64,000 nucleotides of DNA. Origin: Lumbricus rubellus. Its lineage: Eukaryota; Annelida; Clitellata; Crassiclitellata; Lumbricidae. The DNA lies in assembly GCA_945859605.1 (NCBI GenBank), contig OX243819.1:1-64000 (forward strand), read 5' to 3'. Below, one piece after another: positions 42,701 through 56,648 of this stretch. Under the pieces are notes generated by a model. The model worked only from the letters and a program-made list of their open reading frames with translations, was not told the origin of the DNA and did not search any database. Positions within the stretch are counted from its first letter, which is position 1, and every line of letters begins with the position of its first letter. The translations under genes were made by a program, and so were the position numbers.

Positions 42701-45700
42701 CCGTGATACTTTTATCTCTACATCCTTTGCAGGTCCTCCCAGGTATCCAGGTGATAAGCCGTGAGCCAGTGCTTTGACTGAGTGTCACTTTTATCCTTTT
42801 AAAAACCCTAACCTTACCTGCCCGAGCCTGGTGATGCCCTGGAGAATGGGGAGGACTCCTTCTTACCGGGGGGAGACGGATCTCGAACTTCGGTAATGAC
42901 CCTATATAAGTTATAACCTTTACCCCTAAGCTACTGCCACCTGTTAGGGGATTATTTACATCCTTACTTTTACTAATCCCAACCCCAATGCCTTGCTGTT
43001 TCCTTGGAGGGAGAGATAGATTGGGTGACCTATCCAAACCTGAACCCTGATCCCTAGAGCGGGCGTTAAGCTATATAGCCGCCGCGCGTCTAGTTTCATT
43101 TCAGCTTTGGCAGCCGACGAGTAAACATCTCTATCTTTTTAAGCGTTGCTCTCAGACCCGTTTCCGCCAGACAGAACATCAATTTAACATACACTTTACT
43201 GACTGACTTAGAGTAGGCAACTCCGCCACGGCAATAGGCCATTAAAACATCCTGTCCTGTTGTCGTGCCAGTCCCAAGCCTGGTAGAAAAGGAGGAGGGT
43301 TCCGCTTTATAATATCAATCGGCTGATCTATGGTATTTACCTTTTCCATCACTTTGTCACTCGGTCCATTTTGAACTCCAGGGAGCAGCTTTTAATAGCA
43401 TCTTTTGCTGGTCCTCTCACATATCCAGGTGATAGCCGTTACTGGGGATGCCCTGGAGAATGGGGAGAACTTCTTCTTACCGGGGGGAGACGGATCTCGA
43501 ACTTCGGTAATGACCGTGATACTTTTATCTCTACATCCTTTGCAGGTCCTCCCAGGTATCCAGGTGATAAGCCGTGAGCCAGTGCTTTGACTGAGTGTCA
43601 CTTTTATCCTTTTAAAAACCCTAACCTTACCTGCCCGAGCCTGGTGATGCCCTGGAGAATGGGGAGGACTCCTTCTTACCGGGGGGAGACGGATCTCGAA
43701 CTTCGGTAATGACCCTATATAAGTTATAACCTTTACCCCTAAGCTACTGCCACCTGTTAGGGGATTATTTACATCCTTACTTTTACTAATCCCAACCCCA
43801 ATGCCTTGCTGTTTCCTTGGAGGGAGAGATAGATTGGGTGACCTATCCAAACCTGAACCCTGATCCCTAGAGCGGGCGTTAAGCTATATAGCCGCCGCGC
43901 GTCTAGTTTCATTTCAGCTTTGGCAGCCGACGAGTAAACATCTCTATCTTTTTAAGCGTTGCTCTCAGACCCGTTTCCGCCAGACAGAACATCAATTTAA
44001 CATACACTTTACTGACTGACTTAGAGTAGGCAACTCCGCCACGGCAATAGGCCATTAAAACATCCTGTCCTGTTGTCGTGCCAGTCCCAAGCCTGGTAGA
44101 AAAGGAGGAGGGTTCCGCTTTATAATATCAATCGGCTGATCTATGGTATTTACCTTTTCCATCACTTTGTCACTCGGTCCATTTTGAACTCCAGGGAGCA
44201 GCTTTTAATAGCATCTTTTGCTGGTCCTCTCACATATCCAGGTGATAGCCGTTACTGGGGATGCCCTGGAGAATGGGGAGAACTTCTTCTTACCGGGGGG
44301 AGACGGATCTCGAACTTCGGTAATGACCGTGATACTTTTATCTCTACATCCTTTGCAGGTCCTCCCAGGTATCCAGGTGATAAGCCGTGAGCCAGTGCTT
44401 TGACTGAGTGTCACTTTTATCCTTTTAAAAACCCTAACCTTACCTGCCCGAGCCTGGTGATGCCCTGGAGAATGGGGAGGACTCCTTCTTACCGGGGGGG
44501 AGAAGGATCTCGAACTTCGGTAATGACCCTATATAAGTTATAACCTTTACCCCTAAGCTACTGCCACCTGTTAGGGGATTATTTACATCCTTACTTTTAC
44601 TAATCCCAACCCCAATGCCTTGCTGTTTCCTTGGAGGGAGAGATAGATTGGGTGACCTATCCAAACCTGAACCCTGATCCCTAGAGCGGGCGTTAAGCTA
44701 TATAGCCGCCGCGCGTCTAGTTTCATTTCAGCTTTGGCAGCCGACGAGTAAACATCTCTATCTTTTTAAGCGTTGCTCTCAGACCCGTTTCCGCCAGACA
44801 GAACATCAATTTAACATACACTTTACTGACTGACTTAGAGTAGGCAACTCCGCCACGGCAATAGGCCATTAAAACATCCTGTCCTGTTGTCGTGCCAGTC
44901 CCAAGCCTGGTAGAAAAGGAGGAGGGTTCCGCTTTATAATATCAATCGGCTGATCTATGGTATTTACCTTTTCCATCACTTTGTCACTCGGTCCATTTTG
45001 AACTCCAGGGAGCAGCTTTTAATAGCATCTTTTGCTGGTCCTCTCACATATCCAGGTGATAGCCGTTACTGGGGATGCCCTGGAGAATGGGGAGAACTTC
45101 TTCTTACCGGGGGGAGACGGATCTCGAACTTCGGTAATGACCGTGATACTTTTATCTCTACATCCTTTGCAGGTCCTCCCAGGTATCCAGGTGATAAGCC
45201 GTGAGCCAGTGCTTTGACTGAGTGTCACTTTTATCCTTTTAAAAACCCTAACCTTACCTGCCCGAGCCTGGTGATGCCCTGGAGAATGGGGAGGACTCCT
45301 TCTTACCGGGGGGAGACGGATCTCGAACTTCGGTAATGACCCTATATAAGTTATAACCTTTACCCCTAAGCTACTGCCACCTGTTAGGGGATTATTTACA
45401 TCCTTACTTTTACTAATCCCAACCCCAATGCCTTGCTGTTTCCTTGGAGGGAGAGATAGATTGGGTGACCTATCCAAACCTGAACCCTGATCCCTAGAGC
45501 GGGCGTTAAGCTATATAGCCGCCGCGCGTCTAGTTTCATTTCAGCTTTGGCAGCCGACGAGTAAACATCTCTATCTTTTTAAGCGTTGCTCTCAGACCCG
45601 TTTCCGCCAGACAGAACATCAATTTAACATACACTTTACTGACTGACTTAGAGTAGGCAACTCCGCCACGGCAATAGGCCATTAAAACATCCTGTCCTGT

Positions 45701-48700
45701 TGTCGTGCCAGTCCCAAGCCTGGTAGAAAAGGAGGAGGGTTCCGCTTTATAATATCAATCGGCTGATCTATGGTATTTACCTTTTCCATCACTTTGTCAC
45801 TCGGTCCATTTTGAACTCCAGGGAGCAGCTTTTAATAGCATCTTTTGCTGGTCCTCTCACATATCCAGGTGATAGCCGTTACTGGGGATGCCCTGGAGAA
45901 TGGGGAGAACTTCTTCTTACCGGGGGGAGACGGATCTCGAACTTCGGTAATGACCGTGATACTTTTATCTCTACATCCTTTGCAGGTCCTCCCAGGTATC
46001 CAGGTGATAAGCCGTGAGCCAGTGCTTTGACTGAGTGTCACTTTTATCCTTTTAAAAACCCTAACCTTACCTGCCCGAGCCTGGTGATGCCCTGGAGAAT
46101 GGGGAGGACTCCTTCTTACCGGGGGGAGACGGATCTCGAACTTCGGTAATGACCCTATATAAGTTATAACCTTTACCCCTAAGCTACTGCCACCTGTTAG
46201 GGGATTATTTACATCCTTACTTTTACTAATCCCAACCCCAATGCCTTGCTGTTTCCTTGGAGGGAGAGATAGATTGGGTGACCTATCCAAACCTGAACCC
46301 TGATCCCTAGAGCGGGCGTTAAGCTATATAGCCGCCGCGCGTCTAGTTTCATTTCAGCTTTGGCAGCCGACGAGTAAACATCTCTATCTTTTTAAGCGTT
46401 GCTCTCAGACCCGTTTCCGCCAGACAGAACATCAATTTAACATACACTTTACTGACTGACTTAGAGTAGGCAACTCCGCCACGGCAATAGGCCATTAAAA
46501 CATCCTGTCCTGTTGTCGTGCCAGTCCCAAGCCTGGTAGAAAAGGAGGAGGGTTCCGCTTTATAATATCAATCGGCTGATCTATGGTATTTACCTTTTCC
46601 ATCACTTTGTCACTCGGTCCATTTTGAACTCCAGGGAGCAGCTTTTAATAGCATCTTTTGCTGGTCCTCTCACATATCCAGGTGATAGCCGTTACTGGGG
46701 ATGCCCTGGAGAATGGGGAGAACTTCTTCTTACCGGGGGGAGACGGATCTCGAACTTCGGTAATGACCGTGATACTTTTATCTCTACATCCTTTGCAGGT
46801 CCTCCCAGGTATCCAGGTGATAAGCCGTGAGCCAGTGCTTTGACTGAGTGTCACTTTTATCCTTTTAAAAACCCTAACCTTACCTGCCCGAGCCTGGTGA
46901 TGCCCTGGAGAATGGGGAGGACTCCTTCTTACCGGGGGGGAGACGGATCTCGAACTTCGGTAATGACCCTATATAAGTTATAACCTTTACCCCTAAGCTA
47001 CTGCCACCTGTTAGGGGATTATTTACATCCTTACTTTTACTAATCCCAACCCCAATGCCTTGCTGTTTCCTTGGAGGGAGAGATAGATTGGGTGACCTAT
47101 CCAAACCTGAACCCTGATCCCTAGAGCGGGCGTTAAGCTATATAGCCGCCGCGCGTCTAGTTTCATTTCAGCTTTGGCAGCCGACGAGTAAACATCTCTA
47201 TCTTTTTAAGCGTTGCTCTCAGACCCGTTTCCGCCAGACAGAACATCAATTTAACATACACTTTACTGACTGACTTAGAGTAGGCAACTCCGCCACGGCA
47301 ATAGGCCATTAAAACATCCTGTCCTGTTGTCGTGCCAGTCCCAAGCCTGGTAGAAAAGGAGGAGGGTTCCGCTTTATAATATCAATCGGCTGATCTATGG
47401 TATTTACCTTTTCCATCACTTTGTCACTCGGTCCATTTTGAACTCCAGGGAGCAGCTTTTAATAGCATCTTTTGCTGGTCCTCTCACATATCCAGGTGAT
47501 AGCCGTTACTGGGGATGCCCTGGAGAATGGGGAGAACTTCTTCTTACCGGGGGGAGACGGATCTCGAACTTCGGTAATGACCGTGATACTTTTATCTCTA
47601 CATCCTTTGCAGGTCCTCCCAGGTATCCAGGTGATAAGCCGTGAGCCAGTGCTTTGACTGAGTGTCACTTTTATCCTTTTAAAAACCCTAACCTTACCTG
47701 CCCGAGCCTGGTGATGCCCTGGAGAATGGGGAGGACTCCTTCTTACCGGGGGGAGACGGATCTCGAACTTCGGTAATGACCCTATATAAGTTATAACCTT
47801 TACCCCTAAGCTACTGCCACCTGTTAGGAGATTATTTACATCCTTACTTTTACTAATCCCAACCCCAATGCCTTGCTGTTTCCTTGGAGGGAGAGATAGA
47901 TTGGGTGACCTATCCAAACCTGAACCCTGATCCCTAGAGCGGGCGTTAAGCTATATAGCCGCCGCGCGTCTAGTTTCATTTCAGCTTTGGCAGCCGACGA
48001 GTAAACATCTCTATCTTTTTAAGCGTTGCTCTCAGACCCGTTTCCGCCAGACAGAACATCAATTTAACATACACTTTACTGACTGACTTAGAGTAGGCAA
48101 CTCCGCCACGGCAATAGGCCATTAAAACATCCTGTCCTGTTGTCGTGCCAGTCCCAAGCCTGGTAGAAAAGGAGGAGGGTTCCGCTTTATAATATCAATC
48201 GGCTGATCTATGGTATTTACCTTTTCCATCACTTTGTCACTCGGTCCATTTTGAACTCCAGGGAGCAGCTTTTAATAGCATCTTTTGCTGGTCCTCTCAC
48301 ATATCCAGGTGATAGCCGTTACTGGGGATGCCCTGGAGAATGGGGAGAACTTCTTCTTACCGGGGGGAGACGGATCTCGAACTTCGGTAATGACCGTGAT
48401 ACTTTTATCTCTACATCCTTTGCAGGTCCTCCCAGGTATCCAGGTGATAAGCCGTGAGCCAGTGCTTTGACTGAGTGTCACTTTTATCCTTTTAAAAACC
48501 CTAACCTTACCTGCCCGAGCCTGGTGATGCCCTGGAGAATGGGGAGGACTCCTTCTTACCGGGGGGAGACGGATCTCGAACTTCGGTAATGACCCTATAT
48601 AAGTTATAACCTTTACCCCTAAGCTACTGCCACCTGTTAGGGGATTATTTACATCCTTACTTTTACTAATCCCAACCCCAATGCCTTGCTGTTTCCTTGG

Positions 48701-51700
48701 AGGGAGAGATAGATTGGGTGACCTATCCAAACCTGAACCCTGATCCCTAGAGCGGGCGTTAAGCTATATAGCCGCCGCGCGTCTAGTTTCATTTCAGCTT
48801 TGGCAGCCGACGAGTAAACATCTCTATCTTTTTAAGCGTTGCTCTCAGACCCGTTTCCGCCAGACAGAACATCAATTTAACATACACTTTACTGACTGAC
48901 TTAGAGTAGGCAACTCCGCCACGGCAATAGGCCATTAAAACATCCTGTCCTGTTGTCGTGCCAGTCCCAAGCCTGGTAGAAAAGGAGGAGGGTTCCGCTT
49001 TATAATATCAATCGGCTGATCTATGGTATTTACCTTTTCCATCACTTTGTCACTCGGTCCATTTTGAACTCCAGGGAGCAGCTTTTAATAGCATCTTTTG
49101 CTGGTCCTCTCACATATCCAGGTGATAGCCGTTACTGGGGATGCCCTGGAGAATGGGGAGAACTTCTTCTTACCGGGGGGAGACGGATCTCGAACTTCGG
49201 TAATGACCGTGATACTTTTATCTCTACATCCTTTGCAGGTCCTCCCAGGTATCCAGGTGATAAGCCGTGAGCCAGTGCTTTGACTGAGTGTCACTTTTAT
49301 CCTTTTAAAAACCCTAACCTTACCTGCCCGAGCCTGGTGATGCCCTGGAGAATGGGGAGGACTCCTTCTTACCGGGGGGAGACGGATCTCGAACTTCGGT
49401 AATGACCCTATATAAGTTATAACCTTTACCCCTAAGCTACTGCCACCTGTTAGGGGATTATTTACATCCTTACTTTTACTAATCCCAACCCCAATGCCTT
49501 GCTGTTTCCTTGGAGGGAGAGATAGATTGGGTGACCTATCCAAACCTGAACCCTGATCCCTAGAGCGGGCGTTAAGCTATATAGCCGCCGCGCGTCTAGT
49601 TTCATTTCAGCTTTGGCAGCCGACGAGTAAACATCTCTATCTTTTTAAGCGTTGCTCTCAGACCCGTTTCCGCCAGACAGAACATCAATTTAACATACAC
49701 TTTACTGACTGACTTAGAGTAGGCAACTCCGCCACGGCAATAGGCCATTAAAACATCCTGTCCTGTTGTCGTGCCAGTCCCAAGCCTGGTAGAAAAGGAG
49801 GAGGGTTCCGCTTTATAATATCAATCGGCTGATCTATGGTATTTACCTTTTCCATCACTTTGTCACTCGGTCCATTTTGAACTCCAGGGAGCAGCTTTTA
49901 ATAGCATCTTTTGCTGGTCCTCTCACATATCCAGGTGATAGCCGTTACTGGGGATGCCCTGGAGAATGGGGAGAACTTCTTCTTACCGGGGGGAGACGGA
50001 TCTCGAACTTCGGTAATGACCGTGATACTTTTATCTCTACATCCTTTGCAGGTCCTCCCAGGTATCCAGGTGATAAGCCGTGAGCCAGTGCTTTGACTGA
50101 GTGTCACTTTTATCCTTTTAAAAACCCTAACCTTACCTGCCCGAGCCTGGTGATGCCCTGGAGAATGGGGAGGAATCCTTCTTACCGGGGGGAGACGGAT
50201 CTCGAACTTCGGTAATGACCCTATATAAGTTATAACCTTTACCCCTAAGCTACTGCCACCTGTTAGGGGATTATTTACATCCTTACTTTTACTAATCCCA
50301 ACCCCAATGCCTTGCTGTTTCCTTGGAGGGAGAGATAGATTGGGTGACCTATCCAAACCTGAACCCTGATCCCTAGAGCGGGCGTTAAGCTATATAGCCG
50401 CCGCGCGTCTAGTTTCATTTCAGCTTTGGCAGCCGACGAGTAAACATCTCTATCTTTTTAAGCGTTGCTCTCAGACCCGTTTCCGCCAGACAGAACATCA
50501 ATTTAACATACACTTTACTGACTGACTTAGAGTAGGCAACTCCGCCACGGCAATAGGCCATTAAAACATCCTGTCCTGTTGTCGTGCCAGTCCCAAGCCT
50601 GGTAGAAAAGGAGGAGGGTTCCGCTTTATAATATCAATCGGCTGATCTATGGTATTTACCTTTTCCATCACTTTGTCACTCGGTCCATTTTGAACTCCAG
50701 GGAGCAGCTTTTAATAGCATCTTTTGCTGGTCCTCTCACATATCCAGGTGATAGCCGTTACTGGGGATGCCCTGGAGAATGGGGAGAACTTCTTCTTACC
50801 GGGGGGAGACGGATCTCGAACTTCGGTAATGACCGTGATACTTTTATCTCTACATCCTTTGCAGGTCCTCCCAGGTATCCAGGTGATAAGCCGTGAGCCA
50901 GTGCTTTGACTGAGTGTCACTTTTATCCTTTTAAAAACCCTAACCTTACCTGCCCGAGCCTGGTGATGCCCTGGAGAATGGGGAGGACTCCTTCTTACCG
51001 GGGGGAGACGGATCTCGAACTTCGGTAATGACCCTATATAAGTTATAACCTTTACCCCTAAGCTACTGCCACCTGTTAGGGGATTATTTACATCCTTACT
51101 TTTACTAATCCCAACCCCAATGCCTTGCTGTTTCCTTGGAGGGAGAGATAGATTGGGTGACCTATCCAAACCTGAACCCTGATCCCTAGAGCGGGCGTTA
51201 AGCTATATAGCCGCCGCGCGTCTAGTTTCATTTCAGCTTTGGCAGCCGACGAGTAAACATCTCTATCTTTTTAAGCGTTGCTCTCAGACCCGTTTCCGCC
51301 AGACAGAACATCAATTTAACATACACTTTACTGACTGACTTAGAGTAGGCAACTCCGCCACGGCAATAGGCCATTAAAACATCCTGTCCTGTTGTCGTGC
51401 CAGTCCCAAGCCTGGTAGAAAAGGAGGAGGGTTCCGCTTTATAATATCAATCGGCTGATCTATGGTATTTACCTTTTCCATCACTTTGTCACTCGGTCCA
51501 TTTTGAACTCCAGGGAGCAGCTTTTAATAGCATCTTTTGCTGGTCCTCTCACATATCCAGGTGATAGCCGTTACTGGGGATGCCCTGGAGAATGGGGAGA
51601 ACTTCTTCTTACCGGGGGGAGACGGATCTCGAACTTCGGTAATGACCGTGATACTTTTATCTCTACATCCTTTGCAGGTCCTCCCAGGTATCCAGGTGAT

Positions 51701-54700
51701 AAGCCGTGAGCCAGTGCTTTGACTGAGTGTCACTTTTATCCTTTTAAAAACCCTAACCTTACCTGCCCGAGCCTGGTGATGCCCTGGAGAATGGGGAGGA
51801 CTCCTTCTTACCGGGGGGAGACGGATCTCGAACTTCGGTAATGACCCTATATAAGTTATAACCTTTACCCCTAAGCTACTGCCACCTGTTAGGAGATTAT
51901 TTACATCCTTACTTTTACTAATCCCAACCCCAATGCCTTGCTGTTTCCTTGGAGGGAGAGATAGATTGGGTGACCTATCCAAACCTGAACCCTGATCCCT
52001 AGAGCGGGCGTTAAGCTATATAGCCGCCGCGCGTCTAGTTTCATTTCAGCTTTGGCAGCCGACGAGTAAACATCTCTATCTTTTTAAGCGTTGCTCTCAG
52101 ACCCGTTTCCGCCAGACAGAACATCAATTTAACATACACTTTACTGACTGACTTAGAGTAGGCAACTCCGCCACGGCAATAGGCCATTAAAACATCCTGT
52201 CCTGTTGTCGTGCCAGTCCCAAGCCTGGTAGAAAAGGAGGAGGGTTCCGCTTTATAATATCAATCGGCTGATCTATGGTATTTACCTTTTCCATCACTTT
52301 GTCACTCGGTCCATTTTGAACTCCAGGGAGCAGCTTTTAATAGCATCTTTTGCTGGTCCTCTCACATATCCAGGTGATAGCCGTTACTGGGGATGCCCTG
52401 GAGAATGGGGAGAACTTCTTCTTACCGGGGGGAGACGGATCTCGAACTTCGGTAATGACCGTGATACTTTTATCTCTACATCCTTTGCAGGTCCTCCCAG
52501 GTATCCAGGTGATAAGCCGTGAGCCAGTGCTTTGACTGAGTGTCACTTTTATCCTTTTAAAAACCCTAACCTTACCTGCCCGAGCCTGGTGATGCCCTGG
52601 AGAATGGGGAGGACTCCTTCTTACCGGGGGGAGACGGATCTCGAACTTCGGTAATGACCCTATATAAGTTATAACCTTTACCCCTAAGCTACTGCCACCT
52701 GTTAGGGGATTATTTACATCCTTACTTTTACTAATCCCAACCCCAATGCCTTGCTGTTTCCTTGGAGGGAGAGATAGATTGGGTGACCTATCCAAACCTG
52801 AACCCTGATCCCTAGAGCGGGCGTTAAGCTATATAGCCGCCGCGCGTCTAGTTTCATTTCAGCTTTGGCAGCCGACGAGTAAACATCTCTATCTTTTTAA
52901 GCGTTGCTCTCAGACCCGTTTCCGCCAGACAGAACATCAATTTAACATACACTTTACTGACTGACTTAGAGTAGGCAACTCCGCCACGGCAATAGGCCAT
53001 TAAAACATCCTGTCCTGTTGTCGTGCCAGTCCCAAGCCTGGTAGAAAAGGAGGAGGGTTCCGCTTTATAATATCAATCGGCTGATCTATGGTATTTACCT
53101 TTTCCATCACTTTGTCACTCGGTCCATTTTGAACTCCAGGGAGCAGCTTTTAATAGCATCTTTTGCTGGTCCTCTCACATATCCAGGTGATAGCCGTTAC
53201 TGGGGATGCCCTGGAGAATGGGGAGAACTTCTTCTTACCGGGGGGAGACGGATCTCGAACTTCGGTAATGACCGTGATACTTTTATCTCTACATCCTTTG
53301 CAGGTCCTCCCAGGTATCCAGGTGATAAGCCGTGAGCCAGTGCTTTGACTGAGTGTCACTTTTATCCTTTTAAAAACCCTAACCTTACCTGCCCGAGCCT
53401 GGTGATGCCCTGGAGAATGGGGAGGACTCCTTCTTACCGGGGGGAGACGGATCTCGAACTTCGGTAATGACCCTATATAAGTTATAACCTTTACCCCTAA
53501 GCTACTGCCACCTGTTAGGGGATTATTTACATCCTTACTTTTACTAATCCCAACCCCAATGCCTTGCTGTTTCCTTGGAGGGAGAGATAGATTGGGTGAC
53601 CTATCCAAACCTGAACCCTGATCCCTAGAGCGGGCGTTAAGCTATATAGCCGCCGCGCGTCTAGTTTCATTTCAGCTTTGGCAGCCGACGAGTAAACATC
53701 TCTATCTTTTTAAGCGTTGCTCTCAGACCCGTTTCCGCCAGACAGAACATCAATTTAACATACACTTTACTGACTGACTTAGAGTAGGCAACTCCGCCAC
53801 GGCAATAGGCCATTAAAACATCCTGTCCTGTTGTCGTGCCAGTCCCAAGCCTGGTAGAAAAGGAGGAGGGTTCCGCTTTATAATATCAATCGGCTGATCT
53901 ATGGTATTTACCTTTTCCATCACTTTGTCACTCGGTCCATTTTGAACTCCAGGGAGCAGCTTTTAATAGCATCTTTTGCTGGTCCTCTCACATATCCAGG
54001 TGATAGCCGTTACTGGGGATGCCCTGGAGAATGGGGAGAACTTCTTCTTACCGGGGGGAGACGGATCTCGAACTTCGGTAATGACCGTGATACTTTTATC
54101 TCTACATCCTTTGCAGGTCCTCCCAGGTATCCAGGTGATAAGCCGTGAGCCAGTGCTTTGACTGAGTGTCACTTTTATCCTTTTAAAAACCCTAACCTTA
54201 CCTGCCCGAGCCTGGTGATGCCCTGGAGAATGGGGAGGACTCCTTCTTACCGGGGGGAGACGGATCTCGAACTTCGGTAATGACCCTATATAAGTTATAA
54301 CCTTTACCCCTAAGCTACTGCCACCTGTTAGGGGATTATTTACATCCTTACTTTTACTAATCCCAACCCCAATGCCTTGCTGTTTCCTTGGAGGGAGAGA
54401 TAGATTGGGTGACCTATCCAAACCTGAACCCTGATCCCTAGAGCGGGCGTTAAGCTATATAGCCGCCGCGCGTCTAGTTTCATTTCAGCTTTGGCAGCCG
54501 ACGAGTAAACATCTCTATCTTTTTAAGCGTTGCTCTCAGACCCGTTTCCGCCAGACAGAACATCAATTTAACATACACTTTACTGACTGACTTAGAGTAG
54601 GCAACTCCGCCACGGCAATAGGCCATTAAAACATCCTGTCCTGTTGTCGTGCCAGTCCCAAGCCTGGTAGAAAAGGAGGAGGGTTCCGCTTTATAATATC

Positions 54701-56636
54701 AATCGGCTGATCTATGGTATTTACCTTTTCCATCACTTTGTCACTCGGTCCATTTTGAACTCCAGGGAGCAGCTTTTAATAGCATCTTTTGCTGGTCCTC
54801 TCACATATCCAGGTGATAGCCGTTACTGGGGATGCCCTGGAGAATGGGGAGAACTTCTTCTTACCGGGGGGAGACGGATCTCGAACTTCGGTAATGACCG
54901 TGATACTTTTATCTCTACATCCTTTGCAGGTCCTCCCAGGTATCCAGGTGATAAGCCGTGAGCCAGTGCTTTGACTGAGTGTCACTTTTATCCTTTTAAA
55001 AACCCTAACCTTACCTGCCCGAGCCTGGTGATGCCCTGGAGAATGGGGAGGACTCCTTCTTACCGGGGGGAGACGGATCTCGAACTTCGGTAATGACCCT
55101 ATATAAGTTATAACCTTTACCCCTAAGCTACTGCCACCTGTTAGGGGATTATTTACATCCTTACTTTTACTAATCCCAACCCCAATGCCTTGCTGTTTCC
55201 TTGGAGGGAGAGATAGATTGGGTGACCTATCCAAACCTGAACCCTGATCCCTAGAGCGGGCGTTAAGCTATATAGCCGCCGCGCGTCTAGTTTCATTTCA
55301 GCTTTGGCAGCCGACGAGTAAACATCTCTATCTTTTTAAGCGTTGCTCTCAGACCCGTTTCCGCCAGACAGAACATCAATTTAACATACACTTTACTGAC
55401 TGACTTAGAGTAGGCAACTCCGCCACGGCAATAGGCCATTAAAACATCCTGTCCTGTTGTCGTGCCAGTCCCAAGCCTGGTAGAAAAGGAGGAGGGTTCC
55501 GCTTTATAATATCAATCGGCTGATCTATGGTATTTACCTTTTCCATCACTTTGTCACTCGGTCCATTTTGAACTCCAGGGAGCAGCTTTTAATAGCATCT
55601 TTTGCTGGTCCTCTCACATATCCAGGTGATAGCCGTTACTGGGGATGCCCTGGAGAATGGGGAGAACTTCTTCTTACCGGGGGGAGACGGATCTCGAACT
55701 TCGGTAATGACCGTGATACTTTTATCTCTACATCCTTTGCAGGTCCTCCCAGGTATCCAGGTGATAAGCCGTGAGCCAGTGCTTTGACTGAGTGTCACTT
55801 TTATCCTTTTAAAAACCCTAACCTTACCTGCCCGAGCCTGGTGATGCCCTGGAGAATGGGGAGGACTCCTTCTTACCGGGGGGAGACGGATCTCGAACTT
55901 CGGTAATGACCCTATATAAGTTATAACCTTTACCCCTAAGCTACTGCCACCTGTTAGGGGATTATTTACATCCTTACTTTTACTAATCCCAACCCCAATG
56001 CCTTGCTGTTTCCTTGGAGGGAGAGATAGATTGGGTGACCTATCCAAACCTGAACCCTGATCCCTAGAGCGGGCGTTAAGCTATATAGCCGCCGCGCGTC
56101 TAGTTTCATTTCAGCTTTGGCAGCCGACGAGTAAACATCTCTATCTTTTTAAGCGTTGCTCTCAGACCCGTTTCCGCCAGACAGAACATCAATTTAACAT
56201 ACACTTTACTGACTGACTTAGAGTAGGCAACTCCGCCACGGCAATAGGCCATTAAAACATCCTGTCCTGTTGTCGTGCCAGTCCCAAGCCTGGTAGAAAA
56301 GGAGGAGGGTTCCGCTTTATAATATCAATCGGCTGATCTATGGTATTTACCTTTTCCATCACTTTGTCACTCGGTCCATTTTGAACTCCAGGGAGCAGCT
56401 TTTAATAGCATCTTTTGCTGGTCCTCTCACATATCCAGGTGATAGCCGTTACTGGGGATGCCCTGGAGAATGGGGAGAACTTCTTCTTACCGGGGGGAGA
56501 CGGATCTCGAACTTCGGTAATGACCGTGATACTTTTATCTCTACATCCTTTGCAGGTCCTCCCAGGTATCCAGGTGATAAGCCGTGAGCCAGTGCTTTGA
56601 CTGAGTGTCACTTTTATCCTTTTAAAAACCCTAACC

Positions 56637-56648
56637 TAACCCTAACCC
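56637..56648 (+). repeat. Short telomeric stub after array F
   Basis: Only TAACCCTAACCC separates the last F 3' end from the older sequence that begins GTTAAG. It is far shorter than the 195-257 bp blocks of the younger layers. Confidence 0.85.

Larger units (their letters stand above)
35973..56636 (+). repeat. Array F: 813-bp non-coding unit, one truncated plus 25 full copies
   Basis: F1 35973-36309 is 5'-truncated; 25 full copies follow from 36310 to 56636, two with one extra G (near 44494 and 46934). Units start TTACC-TGCCCGAGCCTGGTGATG and end GAGCCAGTGCTTTGACTG ... CCCTAACC. Each holds the structured core (36712-36797 in the first full copy) and two 69-bp segments differing at two bases (36130-36198 and 36329-36397). 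Copies are almost identical. Rare variants recur in non-adjacent copies: AGGAATCC near 37975, 40414 and 50171; TAGGAGATT near 47826 and 51891; a lone C-to-T near 40785. Minus-strand 152-codon frames have no recognisable domain and do not fit a multiple-of-three-independent constraint. Confidence 0.9.

Noticed and set aside
36075..56611. Repeated 152-codon minus-strand and 61/68-codon plus-strand ORFs in array F
   Set aside because: They are conserved only because the copies are near-identical; two copies break the frame with an extra G, and there is no domain.
31194..56636. Hammerhead motifs in families C-F
   Set aside because: CTGA words occur but none is followed by a stem and GAAA in the right arrangement.
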